From: Muricea muricata
Taxonomy: Eukaryota; Cnidaria; Anthozoa; Malacalcyonacea; Plexauridae
Assembly: GCA_963855995.1 (NCBI GenBank)
Contig: OY979723.1
Coordinates: 10,926,713-10,990,712, forward strand
Reading direction: 5' to 3'
Length of the DNA stretch: 64,000 nucleotides
Shown: positions 29,501-41,000 of the stretch, piece after piece
Position numbering within the stretch: position 1 is the first letter of the stretch
Layout of the letters: each line of letters begins with the position of its first letter
Program-made: the position numbers and the translations under genes
The notes under the pieces: generated by a model
Database searches by the model: none
The model's input: the letters and a program-made list of their open reading frames with translations, nothing else
Told to the model about the DNA's origin: nothing

Positions 29501-30621
29501 ATACAGAAATGTTATTCCCCAGAACTTGGTATATATGGCTAGAAAGAGCATGAAAATCTATATCATATATGTGAAAATAAAAAAAACTTATCGAATAGGT
29601 AACTAGAAAATTAAGTTGGTAGCGCTCGTGCGCATTTTGCTCATTGATTGTAAATATCATATTACGATGGCTGACATTTAAGTCACAAAAACGCATACAG
29701 AAAAGTTATTCCCCAGAACTTGGTATATATGGCTAGAAAGAGCATGAAAATCTATATCATACATGTGAAAATAAAAAAAATTTATAGAATAGGTAACTAG
29801 AAAATTAAGTTGGTAGCGCTCGCGCGCATTTTTCTCAATGATTGCAAACATCATATTACGATGGCTGACATTTAAGTTGCAAAAACGCATAAAGAAAAGT
29901 TATTCCCCAGAACTTCTGATACATCGTTAGAAAGAGCATGAAAATCTATATCATATATGTGAAAACAAAAAAGATTTATAGAATAGGCAACTAGAAAATT
30001 AAGTTGGTATTTTGCACAATAATTGTAAATATCATATTACCATGACTGACATTTAAGTTGCAAAAACGCATACAGAAAAGTTATTCCCCAGAACTTGGTA
30101 TATATGGCTAGAAAGAGCATGAAAATCTATATCATATATGTCAAAATAAAAAAAATTTATAGAATAGGTAACTAGAAAATTAAGTTGGTAGCGCTCGCGC
30201 GCATTTTTCTCAATGATTGCAAACATCATATTACGATGGCTGACATTTAAGTTGCAAAAAGGCATACAGAAAAGTTATTTTCCAGAACTTGTGATACATC
30301 GTTAGAAAGAGCATGAAAATCTATATCATATATGTGAAAACAAAAAAGATTTATAGAATAGGCAACTAGAAAATTAAGTTGGTATTTTGAACAATAATTG
30401 TAAATATCATATTACGATGACTGACATTAAAGTTTCAAAAACACATACAGAAAAGTTATTCCCCAGAACTTGTGATACATCGTTAGAAAGAGCATGAAAA
30501 TCTATATCATATATGTGAAAATAAAAAAAATTTAAAGAATAGGTAAGTAGAAAATTAGATTGGTAGCAATGATACGCAGTTGGCTCATTGATTGTACACT
30601 AAACATCATATTGCAATGACT

Positions 30622-31275
30622 GATATTTACGATGCATAAAGACATATAGAAAAGTTATTCCACAGAACTTGGGATATATTGTTAGAAAAAGCATAAAATC
30701 TATATCATATATGCAAAAATAAAGAAAATTTATAGAATAGGTAACTAGAAAATTAGTTTGGTATCACTGATTCGCAGTTGGCTCATTCATTTTACACTTA
30801 TAATATCATATTAGAAAGACTTATATTTAGGATGCATAAACAGATACAGAAAAGTTATTCCACAGAAATTGTGATATATGGTTAGAAAGACCATGAAAAT
30901 TTTTACCATGTATGTGAAAATAAAAAAAATCTATAGAATAGGTAATTAGAAAATAAAGTTGATGTTACTCATGCCCAACTGGTCTGGCACTTTTAATGCT
31001 GATATTGTTTCAAATTTACTGATATTTAAGATTCAAAAACACATAGACAAAAGTTATTCCCCAGAACTTGTGATATATGGCTGGAATGAGCATAAAAATC
31101 TGTATCATTTAGGTGAAAATAAAAAAAATTCTATAGAAGAAGTAACTAGAAAATTAAGTTGGTAGCACTCGTAGGCAGATTGCTCATTGATTGTACAATA
31201 AATATCATATTACAATGACTGACATTTAAGTTGCAGAGAGACATGGAGAAAATTTGTTCCCCAGAAATGGTAATT
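30622..31275. repeat. Degenerate edge monomers of the satellite
   Basis: Four diverged copies start near 30,622, 30,822, 31,021 and 31,221, the last truncated around 31,275. They keep the core (AAAAGTTATTCC, AAAATCTATATCAT, GAATAGGTAA) but differ from the consensus far more than internal monomers do, and none has the intact GC box. Homogenised interior with diverged edges is the normal pattern for arrays maintained by unequal exchange. The copy across 30,959-31,165 contains a + strand ORF of 68 codons. Confidence 0.9.
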
Positions 31276-31900
31276 TTTTGATTTTAACCTTTAAAGTATA
31301 AGTCGCAAGAGCTGTAATTATTATTGCTTCAGAGACGAAAATTGAAAGTATTTGGAATGCTAAAAGCTTTATATAAAGGTAAAGGCTTTTCGAATGATTG
31401 GAAATAGTAAGGGTACCGCAGGTGGTCTTAATCTGTTTATATAATCTCATAATGAATGTGGGGCGAATGTGGGGAGAATGTCGGGAGGAATGTGAGGACG
31501 AATGTGGGGACCAATGTGGGGACAGTTTCACAGTAGTGATTAGAACGTGGCCGTTTGTCCATTGGGAATATAAGTATTGTTACCTGAATTCCCAAGAGGC
31601 AATTAGCTTCGAATACGATGGCGCCGGAAGAAAGTCTGTATAAACAGAACATAATTCTCGTTCTAATTGAAATGAGAACATGTTCTTGGAATAGGAAAAT
31701 AAAGGTTATTTCGCTTACCAGCTTGTTATTGGAATACGTCAACTAAGCAGGCTAAAATAAAACTCTAAATTCAATTGCATCGGTTTCGAATTTCTGACGT
31801 TTCCTGAGAAAAACAACAAAGTACACGAAATACAAAATTCAAATAATTATTTCCGGACATTCCTCGACTCATTACGAACGAGTAACGATGGTATCCGATT
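31276..31900. other. Spacer between satellite and FANCD2 promoter
   Basis: Non-satellite sequence separating the array from the promoter region of FANCD2. Apart from the short GAATGTGGGG minisatellite I recognise no gene here. The overlapping ORFs around the minisatellite on both strands are made of its repeats and are not supported as genes. Confidence 0.5.
31454..31524. repeat. 12-bp minisatellite, GAATGTGGGGAN units
   Basis: About six tandem, imperfect units based on GAATGTGGGG(A/C)(G/C). On the + strand they would encode Gly-Glu-Cys-rich repeats and on the minus strand His-Ser-Pro-rich repeats, which explains the overlapping ORFs nearby. Confidence 0.8.
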
Positions 31901-31902
31901 GA

Positions 31903-31932
31903 TTTCGCGGGAAATTGAAAACAAGATGGCGG
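31903..31932 (+). promoter_or_regulatory. Probable FANCD2 core promoter: E2F-like and YY1-like sites
   Basis: TTTCGCGGGAAA at 31,903-31,914 resembles the symmetric E2F site, and CAAGATGGCGG at 31,922-31,932 is the YY1-type motif often found just downstream of TATA-less start sites. They lie 94-123 bases before the FANCD2 start codon. The ATG within AAGATGGCGG opens a short upstream ORF of eight codons ending in TAA. Vertebrate Fanconi and replication genes are known E2F targets, so the placement makes sense. Transcription start is not shown by sequence alone. Confidence 0.55.
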
Positions 31933-32025
31933 GCGGATTGTTTCGATTTTAATTGAAGTACAGAATTGATATACTTGTAGTTTGTATTTTATGAGGATTT
32001 TTACCTCTATAAACGATTTTCCATA

Positions 32026-35000
32026 ATGCTAAAGTCAAGGAAAAGAGGTTCCAGTGTAGAGAAACAAGATTCTTTTGGTATGTTATTGATTAAATGAGGT
32101 TTATATATAATATAATACCAGGGTGGAATCGGAGAAGCATGTCCGCCACATATTTTACGCCAAACCCCGGCGAAAATTTGATGAAATATTCATGAAACGT
32201 TCATGAAAATTGTTCATGAACATCCATCAAAAGAACATGAATGTTAAATGGTACAGTTCATCAAAATAGGAGTTCATGAATGAAAAGTTCATGCACGTTT
32301 TTGTTCATGAAGATTTCATGAACAAATATTGATGCACTTTTGAATAATAATAATGAATAATGTTCATGAAATATTCATGATTTTCTCATGAACGTTAAAT
32401 GGCACAGTTCATGAAAGTAATAGTTCATGAACAAAAAGCTATGAATATTTGCTCATGAGTCATTCATGAACAAATATTCATGAATTCTTCACGAACTTTC
32501 ATGAAAAATATTCATGAATTATTCATGAATTTCCTCATGAACGTTAAATGGCACAGTTCATGAGGTTCATGAACATTTCATGAATTACTGATTCATAATA
32601 TGCTCATGAAACTGTTCATGAATATTGAGGAATATCTCATGAACAATATTCATGACATTCTCATGAAACTGTTCATGAGTATTTGAGGAACAATTAAGGA
32701 ACAATATTCATGAAATTCTCATGAAACTATTCAAGACATGAATATTTGATGAATATTTATGGCAATACTCATGAAATTCTCATGAAACTGTTCATGAATA
32801 TTTGAGGAACATTTAAGTAATTAAGGAACAATATTCATGAAGTCTCATGAAACTGTTCATGAATATTTGAGGAATATTCATAACCTGATACGTCACAACG
32901 AACTACGGCAAATTTTGTCGTTTGCTTGCATATATATACATCATATATACATCATATATACGTTAAATTTGTTCTTAAATCTCATAGATTGTTTCCCAAT
33001 AACTTGCCATTTATCCATGCGCTGACCAGATGGCCAAGCTTCCTTTGTACAAACAAGCCCACAGGGGTAATATTTACTTTAGAGCAGATAACTATCTTGG
33101 TCGCATTTTTTTAGACTCAAACTTGACAAGGTTAATGTCTTTCGATGATGAGCTTATGTTTCAATCTTAGTAGTTTATAAAGGTTCCACCAGAATAATAT
33201 GAGCATCATGAATATTCATGAATTATTGTTTTTTAAAAAATTCATGAATATTTCATGTATTGTCATCAACCTGAAAACTAATGAAATTTTCATGAATAAT
33301 TTGCTCATGAAGTAATCAATGTCAACATTCATGAACATTCATGAATTATTATGTTTTTTGAAAAATTCATGAATATTTCATGGTATTGTCATCAACCAAT
33401 ACTAATGAAATCTTCATAAATAATTTGTTCATGAAATAATCGATATGAACATTCATGAACATTCATGAATTAATATGTTTACGAACACAAAGTTCATGAA
33501 CTCAATTTTGATTCATCAAAATTTCATGAACAGCTCATGAAGAGCTTTATGAAGAGTTCATGAAAACTTGTTCATGAACAGCCTGCAAAATTTTTGATGA
33601 ACAGAGCATGAACCGTTCATGCATTTTCATGAACGTTCATGAACAGACCATGAAAGTTCATGACTTCATGAACAAATTTTCGCCAGGGAACAGACTAAAA
33701 GTCAAAAATCAACTCCCAGCAATTACGCAAGTTATAACACGATAATTTTGTTTACAAAATTTTAAAAACAGATGCGCAAAGGTATACATGTATCATTTTG
33801 ATTGGCTTTTAACTTGAGAAATGCTGAAATGGAAATGGTTATGTATGAAAGCACCATACATATACAACATACACTGTATATATATATATCGATAATGAAG
33901 ATCGTCACTTTGTGCGACTTTGTCAGAGACTAAGATGTCAAACCAAACACAATACTTTTTCATTTTTTATCTCACACAATTACTGCAATCCGCTGGCACA
34001 AATGTACAGTAATATTTCTCATGTATATAATACGCCGGCGGATCGGAATGTGTCAACACTGTACGCCACAGATCTGTGGCGGGAAGTGCCTTGATTCCAC
34101 CCTGGATATAATATAATAATAAATAGAGAATATAGTTATTAATTTATATCTTTAGCTGGTAAGAAACGAAAGCCTGGCAAAGAGAATGTAGCTTGTAGCA
34201 ATGATTTCATCAACAAGGTTTTGCAATCTACATTTGGGAAGCTAGTCACCAAATCTGGTGTCACTCTGGGAGAAGATCAAAATAAAATAAGTAGGTCACT
34301 ATGGGCTGTGGCATTATGGAGTGTTCAAAATTCTGTTTTCACAGGTCATTCAGGTGCCCAGGATTTGTTCTGCACTAAAAACAGACTGCATTCCATACCA
34401 AAAATCTCCAGCACCACAATATGAGTTGCAATTTATGGGTCATTACTATTTTTACTGTAGATCCTTACATTAGAACAAGGATTAAAGTTAAGGCCTGAAT
34501 GAGTCCTTGTTTAGGTATTTAATAAAAAAAAGGTGTTGGACAACTAAAAGCATATTTTACAGAGATTTAAATTCATTTAATGACAATTCTGTACATTTTT
34601 CTTCCCAATTGTAAATTCTCATGATATGCATCTTAGTTTTCCACATACAGGTGAGGATGATTGCATGTAAGGTGGGTGGTTAGTTCTGAATAGTGTTTCT
34701 TTCAATTGCTGCAGGAAGGCAAAAAAAAAACAATAAAGATGTAAAAAAGTCAAGTGACTTCAACGTGAAGTTGCTTAAATTTATTAGTTGCAAAAATGTT
34801 TCTATCTGTAAAGTCTTAGAAAATCACCATCTGGTGCAAATGCATGGACACCCCTGGGTCCAGGATTAAAAAAAAGGACTAGTAATGCAGCCCCCCCCCC
34901 CCCCTTCTCCTTCAAAAGTGAAAACATAAAATGTTGTAATAATGAATGAGAATTAAAGTCATTAGAAAGTCTGTCTACAGTGAATGACTGTTTCATAGAA

Positions 35001-38000
35001 TTGGATCAGACAATATTTCAAAGGAACTTGTCCAATGCATTAAAAAGACATCAACATTATCCTCAGGTATTGTACAGCTCTACAGATTATGATTATATCG
35101 CTGTAAGAAAGAATAACTCATGATTCTTTAGTGATATATTGTGTGGGTATGAAAAAGACATAATGATAAAGGGTTTTTTGCTCATTTTGTTAAGATTCTG
35201 GATGAGTTTGTTGAAGGTTTAGTGAGCCATGTTGAAGACCCACAAAGGTATTAGTTTGAAAATGCATATTTAAATTGTAGAAATGATATGGTGTAGGACA
35301 AAGGTGTATAACCTTGCATAGGTTAACTTAACTAACTTATTTATCAAAGACATCACCTGTACAGTCTGATGATGCAACAGTCAGTGCAAACTCCCCCTCC
35401 TCCCACCCTGGGATTACGTGGGGGTTAAGTGCAAATGCTAATGGCCCATTTTATGTTCATTAGCAAAGCTCTGGGTCATTAGCTTAGCAAATGGACCTTA
35501 ACCCCCTACTTACAGTACTCCATTCACTGATGCACTAAGCTTTTAATAGAAAAACTTTATTTAAGGTTCTGTCTCTCGTTGTTACCAACATTAACTTCGG
35601 AAGACTGTCATGAGAGGTACTGTAATTGTTATGTTATGTGTGTTCTGAGATACTTTTTTGTTCTAAGTACAAACACTTTTCACCCTTTGGAGTCTGAGAG
35701 GAGCCCTGGGATAATGGAAAATATTGCTATTGATACTCTGCAATGCAAAACATTTTAGGTGGGTGCTAAATTACTCTGGGTGAGGTGCAAAATTTTTTGG
35801 GGGCGTGCACCCCCTCCCACATCTGTTCATTCTTGCCTTAAATAATTATGGTGATAAAAAAATTCTACTAAAAGTAACAACCAGTCTATCCTGTTATCTT
35901 GTAGCACTCGTGGACCAACACAAGACAGCTTAATGAGAATATTTTTGGGTATTGACTCCCTGCAGGTACTGGAATATGCATTTGAGTGAAACTGTCTGAT
36001 CCAGTGCGTAAAATCCAGTCTTTTACCACCAAAATTGTTTTACTTTCTCTTCAAATTATAGCCATTGATTGTCAATGCTTTGTTGGAGAAAATTCCTGAG
36101 TTTTCGGACGAGAATAACAGGTATTGTTGGTTCAACTGCTTGACATACGGACCTTAATCTGCAGGACCACACATCTGTGCATGACACCAACGTAACGACG
36201 ATGGCTAGTAATACCTTGAGATTAAAATGTTTTAAGAAAGATGTAAAACTTGGCCTGAAAAACGTCAGAACCAATTATTCATGGTCCTGCATGTGTTACA
36301 AATGTTTAATGGTTTTATAATACTGAATTGACAGAATTTGTTTAGTTCTCGGGCTTGCTGTACAAAAGGCATAAAAACTGCCCAGAAAGGCATAAAAAGC
36401 AAGGAAACGGATGTTCGAGCTCGCAGAGATAACAAGTGACTTGAAAATTCTAAACTTTAATATGGGTTTTACCAGTTACAGAAGATGTTTAGGAAGTTTG
36501 AGAAAATCACTATCCTGTGGATAGTGCTATTCATCTTGCGTACAACCAGTGACCAACTATTTTGTTAGAATTTCAGAGTATGATATACCAAGATTGGTCA
36601 TCAATCAGTTCAAATGGTTGGACAAAATTACTAATCCTAAGGTCAGTACTGAGGTGCACGTGTGATCTTCTGAATCAAACCAAACACTGTACAACTTTGA
36701 TTACCAATTTTTGGTGGCGTTTGATAGCTATATCATTCTATAGACCCCTCGCACATGACATCATAGGCATGACTAGAGTGGTAAAGTAACAAACATATAT
36801 TTCTAACAATGTTCAAATAATTTTAATTGTGATAAAACATTAAAGCATCGCAGAACCCTTACTTCGTTTGCTGTTTTTAAGCCATAACCTGTATGGCCTT
36901 TAACGCCCATATGATATACGTAACGCCCATACATAATGCCAAGATCCAGCGAAATCTTCACGAGATTATTATCATGAATTCAATTTAAAGACTAAGCATT
37001 CAATATTTAAATAAAAAAACTTTTTACACCTTGTCTGAGAATCGTTGGATCGGTAATATTAACTTCAAAACACCACGCAAGATCTGGCCAATGATTGAAA
37101 TTAATGGTTCTTGCTAAGATTTTACCTTGCTTGAAAAGATTCAAGATCTTGGCAAGATGATGACATGATTAGTGCCATGGGTCTTGTCACGATCATTCCA
37201 GAACTGCGGAGAATAACTTCAAGGATTAAGACATCGGTGCTATGCCGCCAATGAGTCTATTTTTTGTCGTGATGAAAGTACTGTTTTTCCCATTATCCAA
37301 ACAAGTCATCGTGTAATTTTAGGAATTTTTCATTTCTAGGATTTAAGTGAGAAATTATTAGAAATTATCAGCATCTCAAGTGAATCCATTCAGCGCGAAA
37401 TAATCACAGCCATTCCAGAAATCCTTGATGACCACGAACATGTTGAGATTGCAAAACAATTAATGTATGTTTTGAGAAGTGATCCCATTTCTAATAGTGT
37501 CATTCAATAGACTGGAGTGTCTTTCAATGAGAAAGAGTTTGACAACATAGTTCGTGTTGTAGCAATGCAAGCCCTGCAAGGCTCTTAAAACAACTTCATG
37601 CTTCTTCTAGAGACATAATGAAGGAGAATTCGCAGTTAACGGTTGCCATTCTGGACACCCTCACGAATCTTAACCTGAAGGCCGATCTGCTTGCTGAGGT
37701 GTGTACGCTTAATCTCATACACTTAATGCAGGGGTTTATCCACAGATTCGAAGCAGAAACTACTAAGGTATAAATAGCCTTGAAGGAATCGTGTTTAAGC
37801 CTGTTTCCCACTGCAACCGTATTGTGGTGTATTTGATTGTCTCGTGAACAGTCAGGCTGAACTTATGATATGGACACAATAGAATACGCTACGTTTCGCT
37901 ACGATACGGTTGAAGTGAAAAACGGGCTTTGTTTTGATTTTCAGGTGCGAGAATCGGTCATCAACATGTTGTCCTCGACGGAGATGGATGACCTTCCCGT

Positions 38001-41000
38001 GGTCGTCAAATTTATTTTGCAGTCAGTCGCTGACAACGAGGCATTTGAGGTTAGCTCTTAATGTATATCATCTCTATAAGGTCAGATCAAGCGGACGATT
38101 TTCTACTTTTGACTGATGGGAATGAGCGGATTAGCCTAACGCAAATGTCCTTGATGACAGATATCAGTGTAAAGATCCGTGACAAATACACTCGTTCACA
38201 TCTATCAAAAGAGAATTCTTTCATGGGGGGGGGGGGTAGCAGAGCTCAAATACGAGGTGGGTCGTGCCAAAATATTCTCGTAGGCACGGGAGGGGGCACG
38301 AGGGCATCCTCTATTTGTACACCCCTCCCCTCCGCTCCCCTCCTAATAAACGGTCCCTAAAATCTCAGAAAAAATATCCTGTGTCAGCTGGCTTATTGGG
38401 AGAAAAAATTATAGTTCACAGTTTTCCAGTTTGTCCACTTTCAAAATGTCGCAATAATATCAGTAATTTTGTTTTCTTACCAGACAATCGGTGAACTTCG
38501 CAATAACTTGGAGTTTAGCTGTTCCTTAATTCCAGCTGCTACATCGACCCCGTCAAACATTAGGAAAAGGTAATTTTATAAAAGATGATTTGTTGGCGTG
38601 TTGTTCCAATCTCCTACCCAGACAGGGTTCCACGTTAGGACGGTCATGTTGATCGGTTAGTTCCTCAAACACATGTAATTCCCGAACAGTTGCTGTAAAT
38701 TCTACCACACTGCAGAACACAACTGTAGAAAAATTGCTTGTATCACATTCGACGCCATTAACTCTGTTACTGATACAGTATACTTCACTTGAACGAGACA
38801 TAATTGGATTTTGTTCGTGCGGTGTGATAGCTTTTCAAACGCTCGGTTTTAATTTATCCGCCATTTTTAGGTACTGCCCCCTTTTTGACAGTCCATGACG
38901 ATACAATAGAGAGGTTCAGATTTGACTTCTACCAATACCGCTTCCTTTCCCCGATTTTTAAACAGTTTGATTGGTTAATCCAATAGGTACGACACATCTA
39001 ATTGGCTGAAAGATATAGATTAAGGTAGCGGTGGAGATATTAGAAGCAAAATCTGAACCTCTTTATTACTATTAAAGCCAGGGGCGAAACTAGAGCGTTA
39101 ATTGGGGGGGGGGGGTAAATATTCATATCTTCGTGTTCTGCCCGGCGAATTTCTTTTGAAATCAGTGGTCATTAAGGTTAATTTCAAAAGAAATTCGTCG
39201 GGCAGAACATGAATATATGAATATACACCCCCCCCCCCAATTAACGCTCAAGTTTCGCCCCTGATTAAAGCGTACAATGACGCAATGTTTTACGAAAATT
39301 GATTTAACTTGTAGAAATTAGCAAAAGTAAAATTGACAATAAAAGGCTTAATACCTAGAAAATCAACCACATAATGTGACCAGTTACACACTGTCCGGCG
39401 TCATTCAAACTTGACCGGCCGGTGATTGGGCGTTTTTTTGCTTCCTACTAGAGTCTCTGAGTGGTGTTGTTTCGATGGATTGATTTCCATTTCTTAAACT
39501 GGCTTTTTTTCGCTTTAAAGTGTCCGAGAAAACAAGTCGAAAGATGGCGTGCTCTTGACTCTCGATGCAATCAAAGCTAGCATGAGGTTTCGAAAGTCTG
39601 TAGCCGATGGCTGGCTGAAGGTAAGAGCTTTTTAAGATATTAAGTTGGAGAAGTGCCCCCCCCCCCCTGTTAAATATCTAAGCAATGCGAGTAAAAAAGA
39701 TTAGGACATGTTTTGTGCACAAAATGAAATTTTTACATCATTTTCACAAGCATCAGGGGGGTGCCCCACTAGTGATATCACTGCTGGGGCAATAGCACCC
39801 CCAGTTCTATACATTCAAAGTATTGTAGAAACGTTATTTGGCGCACACAACATGTTGTTAACCTTAGCTTCCATTTTGTCGTGATTGTCGTGAGTACATC
39901 AAAGTGACCAATGTGATAAAGCATGTACGCCGATCTACACTTAATGTAACAACCTGATTCTCAGGGTCTTCACCTCTGCTACCCGCGCTACGGCGAAGAC
40001 CCTGACACAGGCTGGTCGCGTGGCACCCCAATTTTGGGTGCTTGACATTCGTACTTAGCAGGGGTAGGTAAAAACGCGTTATCACAAATTATTGTCAAAC
40101 AAAAAGGGAGACCGACGAAGCGGGAAGTCATCTAACTCTAAAACCGTATCTTTGCTTTCTTTTGTGTTTGCATCACGCTGTTGTAATCTAAAGGCCTGTT
40201 CAAGCGAAGCCAAAATCATGCAACATTGTTGGGCCAACCTACCCCTGCTAAGTACGAATGTCAAGCACCCAAAATTTGGGTGCCACGTGACCAGCCTGTG
40301 TCAGGGTCTTCGCCGTAGCGCGGGTAGCGGAGGTGAAGATCCTGAGAATCAGGTTGTTAATGTAGCTGTTCTGAGTACAGCCCACAAAAGAAAAGGTAGA
40401 TCTACACAATATCACATCGTCGAAAATGACTTTGCTACGACATTTACGACCAAATTGAAAATAGGCTTCAGGTGCTGATGCGAGGGCTTGTTTGCCTTTA
40501 ACTTATACAGATATCTAGAGGGTGACTTTCTTTCTTGAGGTGTTCATATGAAGTAACATGCAAACTTTCTCGAACATAATTTCAATTCAAATGCTTAAAC
40601 ATTCCGCAATAAGAATATCTTGACATGTGGTATTATGGTTTCATAGGCCCTGGATAATGTTAAAAGTGCCTCCGAACATTTGGTGGTGGATGTTTTTGTT
40701 GTCCTTATTCTGTATGCCGTCACGGGCAAAAGAAAATCCGTTGAAAGTTTGCTCCGAAACAAGATACGAACTGGCTGTTTTACTGAAGATGTTCTTTGTA
40801 TGGCTTTCAAGTCTTACGGACAGGTTTGTCAATTGCAACTTTTGAATATGACAAGTCATTTACGATTTACAATAACTGGTAGATAGAGGCGGTGATCACG
40901 AATCATCCGAGCCAGCGGTTGATGTATAAACTATAAAGTGAGGATTCCATGTCACCTACATTGAAATTTGGGGACAAACGTTGTCAATGTTAGCCTGTTC

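Larger units (their letters stand above)
1..30621. repeat. Satellite array, 194/181-bp monomers, about 160 copies
   Basis: Head-to-tail satellite with near-identical AT-rich monomers beginning GACATTTAAG. Measured from that anchor, most units are 194 bp and 38 are about 181-182 bp. Short units start at 195, 1152, 1722, 2679, 3636, 4205, 5161, 5730, 6687, 7257, 8214, 9171, 9740, 10891, 12429, 12998, 13761, 14330, 15675, 16245, 17202, 18741, 19310, 19879, 20060, 21405 (251 bp with insertion), 22044, 23001, 24540, 25109, 25678, 25859, 26816, 27385, 28342, 28910, 29867 and 30242. The 13-bp difference is the box AGCGCTCGTGCGC, or a CGCGC variant, after AAGTTGGT. Each unit also has a long A-tract. 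The nucleosome-like period suits centromeric or heterochromatic satellite, but that role is inference. Minus-strand 65-70-residue ORFs recur in most long units and are treated as non-coding. Confidence 0.98.

Noticed and set aside
21-30265. More than 100 minus-strand ORFs of 65-77 residues, one per long monomer
   Set aside because: They repeat with the satellite, are absent from short or one-base-shifted monomers, overlap at their ends, and differences between copies change residues freely. They reflect an open consensus, not genes.
1-30621. CRISPR-like regular repeats
   Set aside because: There are no unique spacers between short repeats. Whole 181-194-bp units are repeated, and the setting is eukaryotic.
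31226-31742. Overlapping ORFs of about 100 codons on both strands
   Set aside because: Both are built on the 12-bp GAATGTGGGG minisatellite and have no domain or splice support.
37465-37610. Read-through of FANCD2 exon 9 into MYVLRSDPISNSVIQ
   Set aside because: It hits a stop at once. Using the GTATGT donor at 37,465 gives a join to exon 10 that matches human FANCD2 in length and sequence.
39864-40478. ORFs of 60-128 codons on both strands
   Set aside because: They lie in the arms of an inverted repeat and mirror each other.
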